A stretch of 64,000 bases of DNA from Paraburkholderia sp. PGU19 (GCF_013426915.1 NZ_AP023179.1:3162001-3226000), one strand, 5' to 3'; shown: positions 17,974-29,210, counted from the first letter of the stretch. A program made the numbers and translations. Notes: generated from the sequence alone by a model not told the origin.

Positions 17974-18993
17974 CTAGCCCTGGCTGAGCGTCATTGAAAG
18001 CAGGCGCGCGGTGATGTCGACGATGGGAATGACGCGGTTGTACGCCATGCGCGTCGGGCCGATCACGCCGAGCGTGCCGACGATCTTGCCGTTGACTTCG
18101 TACGGTGCCGTCACCACGCTCATTTCCTCGATCGGGACGAGGTTCGATTCGCCGCCAATGAAAATCTGCACGCCTTGCGCGTGGCTCGACACATCGAGCA
18201 ACTGAAGGAGACTCGTCTTTTGATCGAATACATCGAACAGCTTGCGCAGCCGCGCCATGTCCGACGAAAGGTCGGCCACTTCGAGCAGATTGCGCTCGCC
18301 GGAAATCAGCACGGTTTCGCCCGTATCCGTGACGTCCGTACTCGCGGTGACGGCTGCGTGCATCAGCGTGGTCATGTCGCCGCGCAGTTCGTCGATTTCT
18401 TCGCGCAGACGCAGACGCACCTCGTCGAACGACAGGCCCGCGAAGTGCGCGTTGATGTAATTGGATGCCTCGGTGAGCTGCGACGGCGAGAAATCGCGCT
18501 GCGTCGCCATGATGCGGTTCTGCACGTCGCCTTCCGGCGTCACGATGATCAGCAGGATGCGTTTGTCGGACAGGCGCAGAAATTCGATCTGCTTGAACAC
18601 ATGGCTGCGGCGGGGCGTCAGGATCACGCCCGCGAACTGCGACAGGTTGGACAGCACGCTCGCGGCGGCCGCGACCACCTTCTGGGGCTCGCCCGGCTGC
18701 AGCGTGGTCTTCACCGCGCGCATCACGGCGTCTTCGTCGGCGGCCGACTCGACGGTGAGCATGGTGTCGACGAAAAGCCGGTAGCCTCGCGGCGTGGGAA
18801 TGCGTCCCGCCGACGTATGCGGACTGATGACGAGCCCCAGCTCCTCCAGATCGGACATCACGTTGCGGATCGTCGCCGGGCTCAGTTCGAGCCCGGAGTA
18901 CCGCGAGAGCGTGCGCGAGCCGACCGGCTGACCTTCGGCGATATACCGCTCGATCAGCGTTTTCAGAAGGGTTTGTGCGCGAGGATCTAGCAT
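17974..18993 (-). CDS. hrcA: Heat-inducible transcription repressor HrcA
   Basis: HrcA represses groESL and sometimes dnaK operons by binding the CIRCE operator. From the ATG at 18993 ([18 protein letters not shown]) the protein has 339 residues, matching Burkholderia HrcA; the longer upstream frame is rejected because it is basic, unconserved and overlaps promoter DNA. Residues 1-75 form the winged helix ([33 protein letters not shown]). The C-terminal part contains [41 protein letters not shown] strands and [24 protein letters not shown]. It is divergent from nadK. No CIRCE with canonical spacing was found in the window. Confidence 0.96.
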   Translation of the reverse strand: MLDPRAQTLLKTLIERYIAEGQPVGSRTLSRYSGLELSPATIRNVMSDLEELGLVISPHTSAGRIPTPRGYRLFVDTMLTVESAADEDAVMRAVKTTLQPGEPQKVVAAAASVLSNLSQFAGVILTPRRSHVFKQIEFLRLSDKRILLIIVTPEGDVQNRIMATQRDFSPSQLTEASNYINAHFAGLSFDEVRLRLREEIDELRGDMTTLMHAAVTASTDVTDTGETVLISGERNLLEVADLSSDMARLRKLFDVFDQKTSLLQLLDVSSHAQGVQIFIGGESNLVPIEEMSVVTAPYEVNGKIVGTLGVIGPTRMAYNRVIPIVDITARLLSMTLSQG

Positions 18994-19273
18994 GGCGAAA
19001 AATTTTAGCGTAACCACCGCATCGCGGCGAGCGCGCGGCGGCACGCGGCGCCGCGGCTTGACAGCCGTGCGCGCCCTGCGCGGCACCCGCCCGCGCACAA
19101 GCCGCATCGCATGGATCCAGACAGTCGTCACATCTGCCATGAGGACTTCACCATTCTAACGATAATCGGGTGAAGGCTGGCCGGCATCGCGCGGCCGTCG
19201 CGTGTCAGCCCCGGCGGGCGTGCCGCCGCCTTCTACGGTTCTTTTCAGCTCGCACCTATGGTGTAATGCCGGC

Positions 19274-20176
19274 ATGCAAGCTAACAGCCAGTTCAAGACC
19301 GTTGCGCTCGTCGGGCGCAGCAATACGCCGGGCATCGGGGAACCGCTGACCGCGCTCGCCGCGTGCATCGGCAAGCTCGGCTTCGACGTCGTGTTCGAGG
19401 CGGAAACCGCGCAGGAAATCGGCGCGTCGCAATGGCCCGCGCTGCGACCGGCGGAGATCGGCGCGCGCGCGGACGTTGCCATCGTGCTCGGCGGCGACGG
19501 CACGATGCTGGGCATCGGCCGGCAACTGGCGCCGTACAGAACGCCGCTGATCGGTATCAATCACGGCCGGCTGGGCTTCATCACCGACATCCCGATCACC
19601 GACATGCGCGAGATCATTCCTCAGATGCTGTCGGGCACCTTCGAGCGCGAGGAACGCGTGCTGCTCGAATCGCGGATCATGCGCGACGGCCAACCCATTT
19701 ACCATGCGCTCGCCTTCAACGACGTCGTCGTGAACCGTTCGGGCTTTTCGGGCATGGCGGAACTGCGCGTCTCCGTGGACGGCCGCTTCATGTACAACCA
19801 GCGCTCGGACGGGCTGATCGTCGCGACGCCGACAGGCTCGACGGCTTATGCGCTGTCGTCGCAAGGACCGATTCTGCATCCGCAGCTGCAGGGCCTCGTG
19901 CTCGTGCCGATTGCGCCGCATGCGCTGTCGAACCGCCCTATCGTGATACCGGACGACTCCAAGGTCAGTATCCAGATCATCTCGGGCCGCGACGTCAACG
20001 TGAACTTCGACATGCAGTCGTTCACCGCGCTGGAGCTGAACGACACGATCGACGTGCGCCGCTCACGCCATACGGTGCCTTTCCTGCATCCCGTCGGCTA
20101 CAGCTACTACGCGACGTTGCGCAAGAAGCTGCACTGGAACGAATATCCGTCGCACGAAGACGATCCAAGCGACTGA
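19274..20176 (+). CDS. nadK: NAD kinase NadK
   Basis: NadK phosphorylates NAD to NADP using ATP or polyphosphate. The ATG at 19274 ([17 protein letters not shown]) gives 300 residues. Family motifs are [14 protein letters not shown] (about residue 73), [32 protein letters not shown] and the glycine-rich [19 protein letters not shown] (about 180). It is divergent from hrcA across 280 bp, and recN follows 85 bases downstream. hrcA-nadK-recN is a conserved beta/gamma-proteobacterial order. The 280-bp divergent gap holds no regulatory site I could define. Confidence 0.97.
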   Translation: MQANSQFKTVALVGRSNTPGIGEPLTALAACIGKLGFDVVFEAETAQEIGASQWPALRPAEIGARADVAIVLGGDGTMLGIGRQLAPYRTPLIGINHGRLGFITDIPITDMREIIPQMLSGTFEREERVLLESRIMRDGQPIYHALAFNDVVVNRSGFSGMAELRVSVDGRFMYNQRSDGLIVATPTGSTAYALSSQGPILHPQLQGLVLVPIAPHALSNRPIVIPDDSKVSIQIISGRDVNVNFDMQSFTALELNDTIDVRRSRHTVPFLHPVGYSYYATLRKKLHWNEYPSHEDDPSD

Positions 20177-20261
20177 ATGCTCGCCAGCGCCGCCTGCTGC
20201 AAGTCCGAGCGTAACGACAACACCACACCAACTCACGCCAGCCACGCCACACAGACGAGCC

Positions 20262-21929
20262 ATGCTCCGCCACCTCTCGATACGCGACTTCGTCATCGTC
20301 GCCGCGCTCGACCTTGAATTCGACAGCGGCTTCACAGTCTTTTCCGGCGAAACGGGTGCCGGCAAATCCATTCTCATCGACGCGCTTGCGCTGGCCCTCG
20401 GCGCACGCGCCGACGCGAGCGTCGTACGCAACGGCGAGGCGCGCGCGGACATCACGGCCGAATTCGACACGCATCCGCTCGTCGACACATGGCTCGACGA
20501 ACAGGCGCTCGCCGCCGGGGAGACGGAGCACGGCAATACGGTCATGCTGCGCCGCGTGGTGGATGGCAACGGCCGCTCGCGCGCGTTCATCAACGGCACG
20601 GCAGCGACGCTCACGCAACTGCGCGAAGTCGGCGAAATGCTCGTCGATATTCACGGCCAGCATGCGCATCAACTGCTTATGCGGCCCGACGCGCAGCGCG
20701 AACTGTTCGACACGCATGCCGGGTTGCTCGACACGAAGGCCGCCGTGACCCGCGCGTGGCGCACCTGGCGCGACGCGGCGCAGGCCGTCGAGACCGCCCA
20801 GAGCAAGGACCGCGAACTGCAACTCGAACGCGAGCGTCTTGCGTGGCAGCTTGCGGAACTCGACAAGCTCTCGCCGCAGCCCGGCGAGTGGGAAGAGGTC
20901 AACGTCGAGCACCGGCGGCTGTCGCATTCGGCAAATCTGATCGACGGCGTGCAGGGCGCGCTGTCGGCGCTGTCCGAATCGGACGAAGCGATGCTCGGTC
21001 ATCTGTCGTCCGTCATCTCGAAGGTGCGCGATCTCGCCGAGATCGATCCGGCGCTGAACGACGCGCTCGCCGCGCTCGAACCCGCCGAAATCCAGTTGCA
21101 GGAAGCCGCGTATTCGCTGAGCCACTACGCGCAGCGGCTGGAACTCGATCCCGACAGGCTCGCCCAGGTCGAAAAGCGTCTCGACGCGCTGCATTCGGCG
21201 GCGCGCAAATTCCGGCTGCAACCGGAAACCTTGCCGCAAGAACATGAAGAGCGCCGCGCGCAACTCGCGAAACTCGACGCCGCCGCCGATCTCGACGCGC
21301 TGCGCGCCGCCGAGACAAAGGCGAAAGACGCGTATCTCGCCGATGCCAAGGTGCTGTCAAAGGCGCGCGCGAAAGCCGCGAAGGCGCTGGGCGCCGCGGT
21401 GACGACGGGCATGCAGGAACTGTCGATGGCGGGCGGCAGCTTCGAAGTCGCGCTCGTGCCGCTGCCCGACGGCGGCGCGCATGGCATGGAACAGATCGAA
21501 TTCCGCGTCGCGGGCCATGCGGGCGTGCCGTTGCGGCCGCTGGCGAAGGTGGCCTCGGGCGGCGAACTCGCGCGTATCAGTCTCGCGCTCTCGGTGATCG
21601 CCAGCGCGGCCAGCCCGACGCCGACGCTGATCTTCGACGAAGTGGACACGGGGATCGGCGGCGGTGTCGCGGAAGTGGTCGGGCGTCTCTTGCATCAGCT
21701 CGGCGAACAACGCCAGGTGCTATGCGTGACGCACCTGCCGCAAGTCGCGGCGCGCGGCGACCACCACTTCCAGGTCGCGAAGAGCAGCAAGGGCAAGAAC
21801 GGCACGGTCAGCACGGTGACGTCGCTGGACAAGACGAGCCGTATCGAAGAAGTCGCGCGCATGCTCGGCGGCCTGGCAATCACGGCCACCACGCGCAAGC
21901 ACGCGAAGGAAATGCTCACCACGGCTTAA
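20262..21929 (+). CDS. recN: DNA repair protein RecN
   Basis: RecN is an SMC-like ATPase that acts at double-strand breaks and promotes end cohesion during recombinational repair. The 555-residue protein shows MLRHLSIRDFVIVAALDLEF with the Walker A GETGAGKSILIDALALALG at residues 30-48, a long coiled-coil middle (about 150-370), and a C-terminal half with the ABC signature ASGGELARISLALSVI and Walker B LIFDEVDTGIGGGVAEVVG. It follows nadK by 85 bases and converges with glnE (58-bp gap). No LexA box was identified. Confidence 0.97.
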   Translation: MLRHLSIRDFVIVAALDLEFDSGFTVFSGETGAGKSILIDALALALGARADASVVRNGEARADITAEFDTHPLVDTWLDEQALAAGETEHGNTVMLRRVVDGNGRSRAFINGTAATLTQLREVGEMLVDIHGQHAHQLLMRPDAQRELFDTHAGLLDTKAAVTRAWRTWRDAAQAVETAQSKDRELQLERERLAWQLAELDKLSPQPGEWEEVNVEHRRLSHSANLIDGVQGALSALSESDEAMLGHLSSVISKVRDLAEIDPALNDALAALEPAEIQLQEAAYSLSHYAQRLELDPDRLAQVEKRLDALHSAARKFRLQPETLPQEHEERRAQLAKLDAAADLDALRAAETKAKDAYLADAKVLSKARAKAAKALGAAVTTGMQELSMAGGSFEVALVPLPDGGAHGMEQIEFRVAGHAGVPLRPLAKVASGGELARISLALSVIASAASPTPTLIFDEVDTGIGGGVAEVVGRLLHQLGEQRQVLCVTHLPQVAARGDHHFQVAKSSKGKNGTVSTVTSLDKTSRIEEVARMLGGLAITATTRKHAKEMLTTA

Positions 21930-21987
21930 AACGCCTGTCGTGGCGCGGAACGGCGCGGGCTTCAACGCCCCGCGCCGCCGCGTAACG

Positions 21988-24783
21988 TCATCCAAATACG
22001 CGCCGCCACAGCCGCAGCACCGCCTCGCGTTCGTTCTCGACGGCGTGCGGCTCGACGCGAGCCTTTTCCATGCCGTCGAGCCGCAGCTTGTGCTGCAGCT
22101 TCCGATACGTCCGGTAAGCCGCGCCCACGGTATCGGCCTCTTCGCCGCTCATCAGCCCGAAGCGCGACACCTCGCGCAACAGCGCGATATTGCCGGTATT
22201 GCGGATCAGCTCGGGATCGCGCGCCGCGTGCAGCAGCACCCAGTACTGCACGGTGAATTCGATGTCGACCATGCCGCCGCGATCGTGCTTCAGATCGAAC
22301 AGTTCGGTCCGGTTCGGATGGCCTTCCTCGACGCGCCGGCGCATATCGACGATCTCGGCAGCAAGCGACGCGGCCTCACGCGGCGTCGTCAGCACCTGTT
22401 CGCGGATCGCCTCGAACTGCGCGCCGACGGCGGGATCGCCCGCGCAGTAACGGGCGCGCGTCAGCGCCTGGTGCTCCCAGACCCACGCCGTGTTGGCGGC
22501 ATCGCCCTCGCGCAACTGATAGCGGCGGAACGCGTCGAGGTCGGTCACGAGCAAGCCCGATTCGCCGTTCGGACGCAGCCGCAAGTCGACGTCGAACAGC
22601 GTGCCCGCGCCCGTCGCCGTGGTAAGCCACGTGATCAGCCGGCGCGTAAAGGTTGCGTAGATGTCGGATGCGTTGTCGTCCGGATCGTCGTAAAGGAAGA
22701 TCAGGTCGAGGTCCGACGCGTAGCCAAGCTCCTTCCCGCCCAGCTTGCCGTACGCGATGATCGCAAAGCGCGGCACCGCGCGATGGCGTTTGGCCAACTG
22801 GTTCCAGACGGCCTCGATGGTCACGTCGAGCACGGCATCCGCGAGTTCCGACAAACGGTCGCTGACATGCTCGACGCTCAGCTTGCCAGCCAGATCGATC
22901 AGCAGAATGCGGAACACCTCGGCCTGATGCGCGTGACGCAGCAGATCCATCTGCTGCTCGACGCCGTCGGCGGCCGCGAGCCGCGCGCGCAGCGTGCGCT
23001 TGAACTCCGGCCAGTCGAACGGGCTCGCCATCGCTTCGTCGTCGAGCAGTTCGTCGAGCAGTTGCGGATGGCGGATCAGGTAGCCCGCCGCCCAGCGCGA
23101 CGCGCCCAGCACCGACAGCACGCGGTGCAGCGCCTGCGGATATTCAGTCAGCAGCGCAAGATAAGCGCCGCGCCGCCCGACCGCTTCGAGCAGATCGAAC
23201 AGGCGCACGAGAATATCGCCGCGCCGCTCGGCCGGCTCCAGCGTATGCGCGGCCTCGAGGGCACGCTGCGCGACGATATCGAAGCGTTGACGGCTGCGTT
23301 CCGCAAGACCCGCATAGCGCGACGACTGCCACACGGCCTTCAGGCGCGCGAGCAACTCGGTGGGATGCTCGATGCCGAGTTCGACGAGCCGCGCGGCGAG
23401 CGCCTCATCGGCGCTGTCGTCGGCAAGCGCGCTGCTCCAGACCCACACGGCCGCGCCGTCTTCGCGCGCGCCGCAGCCACCTTGCCCGCTCACCTTGTCG
23501 GCGAATATCTGGTCGAACTGCTGCTCGACCAGTTCACGGTGCGCTTCGAGCTTCGTCATCAGCGACGCGTAATCGTCGAAACCCATCACCTGCGCGAGAT
23601 GCGCGCGTTCGGTGGGATCGACGGGCATCGCATGAGTCTGCGCGTCGTTTCTATATTGCAGACGGTGTTCGAGGTTGCGCAGAAACAGATAGGCGCTCGT
23701 CAGATCCGCGCACACACCCGGCGAAATGAGACCGCGCGCCGCCGCGTGGCGCAGCACGACGAGCGTCGGCCGCACGCGAAAGCCCGCGTCCTGGCCGCCG
23801 CGTATCAACTGGAACACCTGCGCGCTGAATTCGATCTCGCGGATGCCGCCGCGCCCGAGCTTGATGTCATCGGCCTTGTCAGGACGCATCGACGCGCGCC
23901 GCTGCGCCTCCTGGCGAATCTGCAGATGCAGCGAACGGATCGCGCTGATCACACCGAAGTCCAGATAGCGCCGGTAGATGAACGGCTTCACGATCGCGTC
24001 GAGTTGCTTCGACAGCCGGCGTGCCGAATCGCTGGCGTGCTCGGACACGACCCGGCCCTTGATCCACGCATAGCGCTCCCACTCCCGGCCCTGCACGTAG
24101 AAATACTCTTCGAGCATGCCGAGGCTGCACACGAGCGGCCCCGAGTCGCCGTTCGGCCGCAGCCGCATGTCAACGCGAAACACATAGCCGTCCGCCGTCA
24201 CCTCGGCGAGCGCCGCGATCAGCCGCTTGCCGAGGCGCGTGAAGAAGTCCTGAGTGGCGATGGCCGAACGCTGGCCGCCCGTCGTCTCACCGTCGTCCTC
24301 ATAGACGAAGATCAGATCGATATCCGACGACACGTTCAGCTCGCGCCCGCCCAGCTTGCCCATTCCGACCACGCCCAGCGACAGCCGCTCCCCCTGCGTG
24401 CCGCGCGGCTCGCCATAGAGCGCTTCGAGATCGGCGCTGACTATGGCCATCGCGCGCTGGACCGTTGCTTCGGCGAGATCGGTCATCGTGCCCGTCACTT
24501 CCGCCACGTCGGCCGCGCCGGACAGGTCACGTTCCATCACTGCGCAGAACACTTCCGCGCGAAGCTGGCGCAGTGCTTTTTTCAGTGCGTCTTCGGAGAG
24601 TGGCGCATCGGGCGTCGCGCGCAGAGCGTTCGTCAGCGCGTCGAGACGCTCGTCGATCCGCTCGCGGCTGATGGGCGCCTCCGCCAGCGCCGCGACGCGG
24701 GACGCGAGACCGTCGTGCGCCGCATAGGCACGCGACGCGTAGTGCGAATAGCTGGAACTCAACAGGGATGGTTCGGTCTTCAA
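21988..24783 (-). CDS. glnE: Bifunctional glutamine synthetase adenylyltransferase / adenylyl-removing enzyme GlnE
   Basis: GlnE adenylylates and deadenylylates glutamine synthetase in response to PII proteins and glutamine, tuning nitrogen assimilation. It has two nucleotidyltransferase domains. One carries GMGKLGGRELNVSSDIDLIF in the N-terminal half and the other AYGKLGGKELGYASDLDLIF in the C-terminal half, each with the acidic catalytic triad. A regulatory helical region lies between them. The start is uncertain: the frame is open to 24876, but the family-like N terminus (SLLSSSYSHYASRAY) is best served by a TTG at 24783, giving about 931 residues. It is divergent from yhdP and convergent with recN. 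Confidence 0.93.
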   Translation of the reverse strand: MKTEPSLLSSSYSHYASRAYAAHDGLASRVAALAEAPISRERIDERLDALTNALRATPDAPLSEDALKKALRQLRAEVFCAVMERDLSGAADVAEVTGTMTDLAEATVQRAMAIVSADLEALYGEPRGTQGERLSLGVVGMGKLGGRELNVSSDIDLIFVYEDDGETTGGQRSAIATQDFFTRLGKRLIAALAEVTADGYVFRVDMRLRPNGDSGPLVCSLGMLEEYFYVQGREWERYAWIKGRVVSEHASDSARRLSKQLDAIVKPFIYRRYLDFGVISAIRSLHLQIRQEAQRRASMRPDKADDIKLGRGGIREIEFSAQVFQLIRGGQDAGFRVRPTLVVLRHAAARGLISPGVCADLTSAYLFLRNLEHRLQYRNDAQTHAMPVDPTERAHLAQVMGFDDYASLMTKLEAHRELVEQQFDQIFADKVSGQGGCGAREDGAAVWVWSSALADDSADEALAARLVELGIEHPTELLARLKAVWQSSRYAGLAERSRQRFDIVAQRALEAAHTLEPAERRGDILVRLFDLLEAVGRRGAYLALLTEYPQALHRVLSVLGASRWAAGYLIRHPQLLDELLDDEAMASPFDWPEFKRTLRARLAAADGVEQQMDLLRHAHQAEVFRILLIDLAGKLSVEHVSDRLSELADAVLDVTIEAVWNQLAKRHRAVPRFAIIAYGKLGGKELGYASDLDLIFLYDDPDDNASDIYATFTRRLITWLTTATGAGTLFDVDLRLRPNGESGLLVTDLDAFRRYQLREGDAANTAWVWEHQALTRARYCAGDPAVGAQFEAIREQVLTTPREAASLAAEIVDMRRRVEEGHPNRTELFDLKHDRGGMVDIEFTVQYWVLLHAARDPELIRNTGNIALLREVSRFGLMSGEEADTVGAAYRTYRKLQHKLRLDGMEKARVEPHAVENEREAVLRLWRRVFG

Positions 24784-24965
24784 AGATCTGGCTCGCTGGT
24801 TGCTTGGGTTCCTGTCTCGGGCCGTCGCAGCGGAGCTCGCTCGAGCTGCCGACACCCCGTGTGGCCTTGTCCACACAGGCCGTACCTTAAGTCCGTGGCC
24901 GCAGGCCCGTGTGATACATTTCGTGGTTAGACCGCAAAACTAACATACGCCTACCCCGTCGCAGC

Positions 24966-27900
24966 ATGTCCGAGCGAAACTCATCCGCCGACCCGCACGA
25001 AGCTGGACGCGTCAAGCCCGTAGGCGGACACGATCACGCAGTGCTGCGGCACACGCTGCGGGTCCTGCTCGGCATCGCGCTGTTCCTGTATTTCGTCGTC
25101 GTGCTGGCCGTTCTCGGCCTGCGCTATATCGTGCTGCCGCACGCCGATTCGTTTCGTCCGAGAATCGAAGCGGCCGTCTCCGAAAAGATTCACGCCCAGC
25201 TCAAAATCGGCAAGATCGCGCCGCACTGGACGGGCTTCCAGCCCGGCCTCGAAGTCACCAACGTCACCATCACCAACCGCGACGGCAAGGTCGCGCTGAA
25301 CATTCCGCATGCGAGCGCGACGGTGTCGTGGTCATCCGTCTGGAAGCTCGCGCCGATCCTGTCGAGCGTGATCGTCGACAAGCCGGATCTGCTGATCGAA
25401 CGCGAGACGGACGGCTCGCTGACCGTTGCTGGCGTGATGGTGCCGACCACGCATTCAGGCAACGACACCTTCAGCACGTGGCTGCTGCGCCAGGAGGCGA
25501 TGATCCTGCGCGGCGGCACGCTGCGCTGGCACGACGCGCGCCGCGACGCGCCCGAGATCGCGCTGCAGGACATCCGCCTCGCGATCCTCAGCGACGGCTA
25601 CGATCACCGGCTCGCACTGCAGGCGCCGCCCAACGGCAAGCTGCTGTTCGGCCCCCTCGACTTTCGCGCGCACTTCCGGCACGCGCGCCTCGCCGCGATG
25701 GGCAAGCCGATCAACTGGACGGGCGAAGCCTACATATCGGCGGGCCCCGTCGATCTGCCGACGCTCGCCCGCTACATGGACTTCCCGATCGAAACCTTCG
25801 CGGGCCGCGTCGACAACGCGATCTGGCTGCAGTTTTCGCAGGGCCGCGTGCGCTCGGCGTCGGGCGAGCTGTCGGGCAACGACATCGCGCTGCGCGTGAA
25901 ACCGACGCAACCGAAGCTCGACGTGCCCGTCGCGAGCTTTTCGTGGGCCGTCGCGCACGACGGCGACGAGTGGACGCTCGACCTGAACAACCTGCGCGCC
26001 GAACTCGGCCAGCCGCCGCTCGACGATGGCACGCCCGTGGCCCGCATCCTCGCGCTACACACGCTGTCGAGCCGCTACCGGATGCCGAGCGTCCAGCATG
26101 GCCAGCTGATCAGCATTTCGGGGGATCGCGTCGATCTCGGCGTGCTCGCGGAATTCAGCCGCGCGCTGCCGCTGCCCAAGCGCCTGTTGAACAACCTCGT
26201 GCGCTTCAACCCGCGCGGGCTGGTAGCGAATTACACGATCGAGGTCGAGCGCGGCAAGCCCGATTCGGGCGAGGCCGCCACCGAGCATCGCGAGCCGGGC
26301 TCGGAACCCATCGTGCGGTATCGCTTTAAGGGCGATCTGCAGGGCATCAGCGTCGCCGCGCAGGAGCCGCCGCCGGGGCTGACCGCGAGGAACCACCCGC
26401 GCGCGGGCATTCCGGGCGTCGAAAATCTCTGGGGCACGGTCGACGCCGACGAAAGGCACGGCTCGATCGCCATCGATACGGCCAACGCGGCGCTCACGTT
26501 GCCCGGCGTATTCGACGACCCGCGCCTAACGTTCGATCATCTGAGCGGCAAAGGCACATGGACGATCGCGTCCGCCATCGATCCCGGTCAACGGCACAAG
26601 GCGTTCAAGGTCGATGTGTCGGAACTCAAGGTGTCGAATGCGGATACGGCGGCGAAGGCAACGGCCAGCTACTCGAACGTCGGCAGCGGGCGCGGCTCGC
26701 TCGATCTGAAGGCCGAATTCGAGCGCGCGCAGGTCACGCGCATCACGCGCTATCTGCCCACCAGCATCAGCGAAAAACTGCGCGTCTATCTGACCCACGG
26801 CTTGCAGGCTGGCGTGTCACACGGCGGCACGATCGAGATTCACGGCAATCTTGAGAAATTCCCCTACTCGCGCGACCCGAGCGCGGGCGTGTTCAGAATC
26901 GTCGCGCCGTTCAAGGGCGGGCGCTTCGACCCGTCGCCGTATCCGCCGCGCACGCTGAAAAACGGCGCGCCGAACGTATGGCCCGCGCTGGATGGTATCG
27001 ACGGCACGTTCCAGCTGAAAGAGAAACTGCTGCGCTTCGACGTGGACCGCGCGCATTACAAGGGCGTCGCCATGCACAAGGTGACGGGCAAGATCGACGA
27101 CCTCGGCAACCGCGCATCGAGCCTCATCATCACGGGCGACGGACACGGGCCGCTCGCCGACATGCTCGACTACGTGAACAACAGCGCGCTCGGCGGGATG
27201 GCGAAACATGAAACGGAAAAGATTCATGCCGAAGGCCCCGCCGCGCTCGCGCTCAAGCTGACGGTGCCACGCAACCCGCCCACGCCGCCGGGCGTCACGC
27301 CGCCGAAAGTGCGTGTCGCGGTCGAAGGCTCGCTCGCGTTCGAAAACGACCGGCTTGCGGTGGACAACGTCCCGCCGCTGTCGCAATTGCACGGCAAAGT
27401 GCACTTCACCGAGCGCACCGCGCAGGTCGACGGGCTGACGGGGCAGTTCATGGGCGGCGAAGTGCGCGCGAAAGGCGGCCTCGACGACAAAGGCACCTAT
27501 GCGCTCAACCTGTCAGGCCAGGTCGCCGTCGATGCTGCCCGCGACCTGAATCTGCGCGGCCTGCCCGCGCAGGTGCTGATGCGGATGAACGGCAGCGCGC
27601 CCTACGACATCAGCGTGCGCGGCGCGAAAGGCAGACTGCCCGACGTCGCCGTTCACTCGGACCTGACGGGGCTCGCGCTCAATTTCCCCGCGCCGTTCAA
27701 CAAGCCGATCGGCACGCCGATGCCGCTCGACTTCACGTTCCGGCCGACTGTCGGGAACGGCGGCAGCAGTGTGGACGCGAGCAACGGCAGCGCGACGGGC
27801 AACGGGTTGCAACGCGCCGACCTCAAGTTCGGTCCGATCGCGGCGACCTACCTGCTGCGCCACACGCCCGGCCAGCCGCCCGAAGTCGTGCGGGGCGCGG

Positions 27901-29210
27901 TGGGCGTGAACCGGACGGCGGAGTTGCCATCGGAAGGCGTGATCGCCGCCGTGGACATCGACGCGCTCGACGCCGACGCGTGGCGCGCCCTCTTCCTGCA
28001 GATGCGCAAGGCCAACGAAGGCGTCGCGCCCGTGCCGCCCAGCGCGACGGCTGCGCAGTTCATGCCGAACCGCTTCGCGATCCACATCGGCACACTGACG
28101 CTGCTCAAGCGTCACTGGGAAAGCGTGGTGGTCGGCGCGTCGCACAACGACCGCCAATGGCAGGCGAACATCGCGTCGAATCAGGTGTCGGGCCACCTGT
28201 CATGGGTGCCGGGCGCGCAGCCGGGATCGCCGGGCACGCTGCAGGCGCGGCTCGCGCGGCTCGTGATTCCGTCGGCGACCGAGAACGATCTGCTCGGCCC
28301 GGCGATCAACCAGCCGGCGCAGAACATTCCGTCAATCGATCTCGTCGTCAACGAACTGATCGTGCGCGAGCGCAACATCGGCAAGCTCGAGGTCAACGCG
28401 CATAACTTCGAGGACAACGGCACGCCCGTCTGGCAACTCGATTCGCTCGAAATCACCAACCCGGCCGCCGTGCTGAAGGCGACGGCGAACTGGCGCACGG
28501 GCCGCAACTACGGTGCGAATCAGGACGACGAAGCCGAGCGGAGCACCGAACTCGATTTCAAGCTGGACATCAAGGACGCCGGTCTGCTGCTCGAACGCGC
28601 CGGCCTGCCCCGCACGCTGAAGGCGGGCGAAGGGTCGCTGGCGGGCAAGCTCGGCTGGCGCGGCGGCCCGACCAAGCCCGACTATCCGACGCTCAACGGC
28701 AACCTCGCCGTCGATCTGCGGCACGGGGAGATTCTCAAGGTCGATCCAGGCGTCGCGAAGCTGCTCGGCGTGCTGAGCCTGCAAAGCCTCGCGCGCTACG
28801 CGTCGATGGATTTCCACGACGTGATCGGCGAAGGGCTGCCGTTCGAGCACGTGACGGGCACCGCGCAGGTCGTGAACGGCATCGGCTCGACGAACAACTT
28901 CGAACTGGTGACAGCGCCCGCGCGCGCCGAAATGAAAGGCACCGTCGATATGACGACGGAAACGCAGAACCTGAACGTGCATATCGTGCCCACGGTCAGC
29001 GCGGGCGCGGGCGTCATCGCGGCGACCATCATCAATCCGCTGCTCGGCCTTGCCGCGCTGGTCGGCGATATCGCACTGTCGCATTCGATCGAACATGCGT
29101 TCGCACGCGATTACTCGATCACGGGCTCATGGGCCAAACCGCACGTCGAGCGGGTCCATGGAGATAGCGGTAATATGAACGCGCCGGCCGCCATCGCGAC
29201 GCCGAACTGA
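24966..29210 (+). CDS. yhdP: AsmA-like envelope protein YhdP (TIGR02099 family)
   Basis: YhdP-type AsmA-like proteins are thought to bridge inner and outer membranes and help move phospholipid outward. The 1414-residue product has a cytoplasmic N terminus, one membrane segment at about residues 28-52 (LRVLLGIALFLYFVVVLAVL), and a very long periplasmic region of repeated beta-strand character. The family-typical C terminus includes GVLSLQSLARYASMDFHDV, GEGLPFEHVTGTAQVVNGIG and IIINPLLGLAALVGDIALSH. It is divergent from glnE. Downstream nitrilase and tldD follow at 90 and 98 bases, an order shared with many proteobacteria. The function statement is family knowledge, not read from the sequence. 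Confidence 0.92.
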   Translation: MSERNSSADPHEAGRVKPVGGHDHAVLRHTLRVLLGIALFLYFVVVLAVLGLRYIVLPHADSFRPRIEAAVSEKIHAQLKIGKIAPHWTGFQPGLEVTNVTITNRDGKVALNIPHASATVSWSSVWKLAPILSSVIVDKPDLLIERETDGSLTVAGVMVPTTHSGNDTFSTWLLRQEAMILRGGTLRWHDARRDAPEIALQDIRLAILSDGYDHRLALQAPPNGKLLFGPLDFRAHFRHARLAAMGKPINWTGEAYISAGPVDLPTLARYMDFPIETFAGRVDNAIWLQFSQGRVRSASGELSGNDIALRVKPTQPKLDVPVASFSWAVAHDGDEWTLDLNNLRAELGQPPLDDGTPVARILALHTLSSRYRMPSVQHGQLISISGDRVDLGVLAEFSRALPLPKRLLNNLVRFNPRGLVANYTIEVERGKPDSGEAATEHREPGSEPIVRYRFKGDLQGISVAAQEPPPGLTARNHPRAGIPGVENLWGTVDADERHGSIAIDTANAALTLPGVFDDPRLTFDHLSGKGTWTIASAIDPGQRHKAFKVDVSELKVSNADTAAKATASYSNVGSGRGSLDLKAEFERAQVTRITRYLPTSISEKLRVYLTHGLQAGVSHGGTIEIHGNLEKFPYSRDPSAGVFRIVAPFKGGRFDPSPYPPRTLKNGAPNVWPALDGIDGTFQLKEKLLRFDVDRAHYKGVAMHKVTGKIDDLGNRASSLIITGDGHGPLADMLDYVNNSALGGMAKHETEKIHAEGPAALALKLTVPRNPPTPPGVTPPKVRVAVEGSLAFENDRLAVDNVPPLSQLHGKVHFTERTAQVDGLTGQFMGGEVRAKGGLDDKGTYALNLSGQVAVDAARDLNLRGLPAQVLMRMNGSAPYDISVRGAKGRLPDVAVHSDLTGLALNFPAPFNKPIGTPMPLDFTFRPTVGNGGSSVDASNGSATGNGLQRADLKFGPIAATYLLRHTPGQPPEVVRGAVGVNRTAELPSEGVIAAVDIDALDADAWRALFLQMRKANEGVAPVPPSATAAQFMPNRFAIHIGTLTLLKRHWESVVVGASHNDRQWQANIASNQVSGHLSWVPGAQPGSPGTLQARLARLVIPSATENDLLGPAINQPAQNIPSIDLVVNELIVRERNIGKLEVNAHNFEDNGTPVWQLDSLEITNPAAVLKATANWRTGRNYGANQDDEAERSTELDFKLDIKDAGLLLERAGLPRTLKAGEGSLAGKLGWRGGPTKPDYPTLNGNLAVDLRHGEILKVDPGVAKLLGVLSLQSLARYASMDFHDVIGEGLPFEHVTGTAQVVNGIGSTNNFELVTAPARAEMKGTVDMTTETQNLNVHIVPTVSAGAGVIAATIINPLLGLAALVGDIALSHSIEHAFARDYSITGSWAKPHVERVHGDSGNMNAPAAIATPN

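Noticed and set aside
14641..19273. Canonical CIRCE operator (TTAGCACTC-N9-GAGTGCTAA) near the heat-shock genes
   Set aside because: No match with the right spacing was found upstream of grpE, dnaK or hrcA; only the short-spaced dyad at 14651-14669, which is reported as tentative.
21940..24930. 996-codon open frame on the plus strand
   Set aside because: It is the antisense shadow of glnE; the product is His/Arg/Ala-rich without a fold, while the minus-strand GlnE has clear catalytic motifs.
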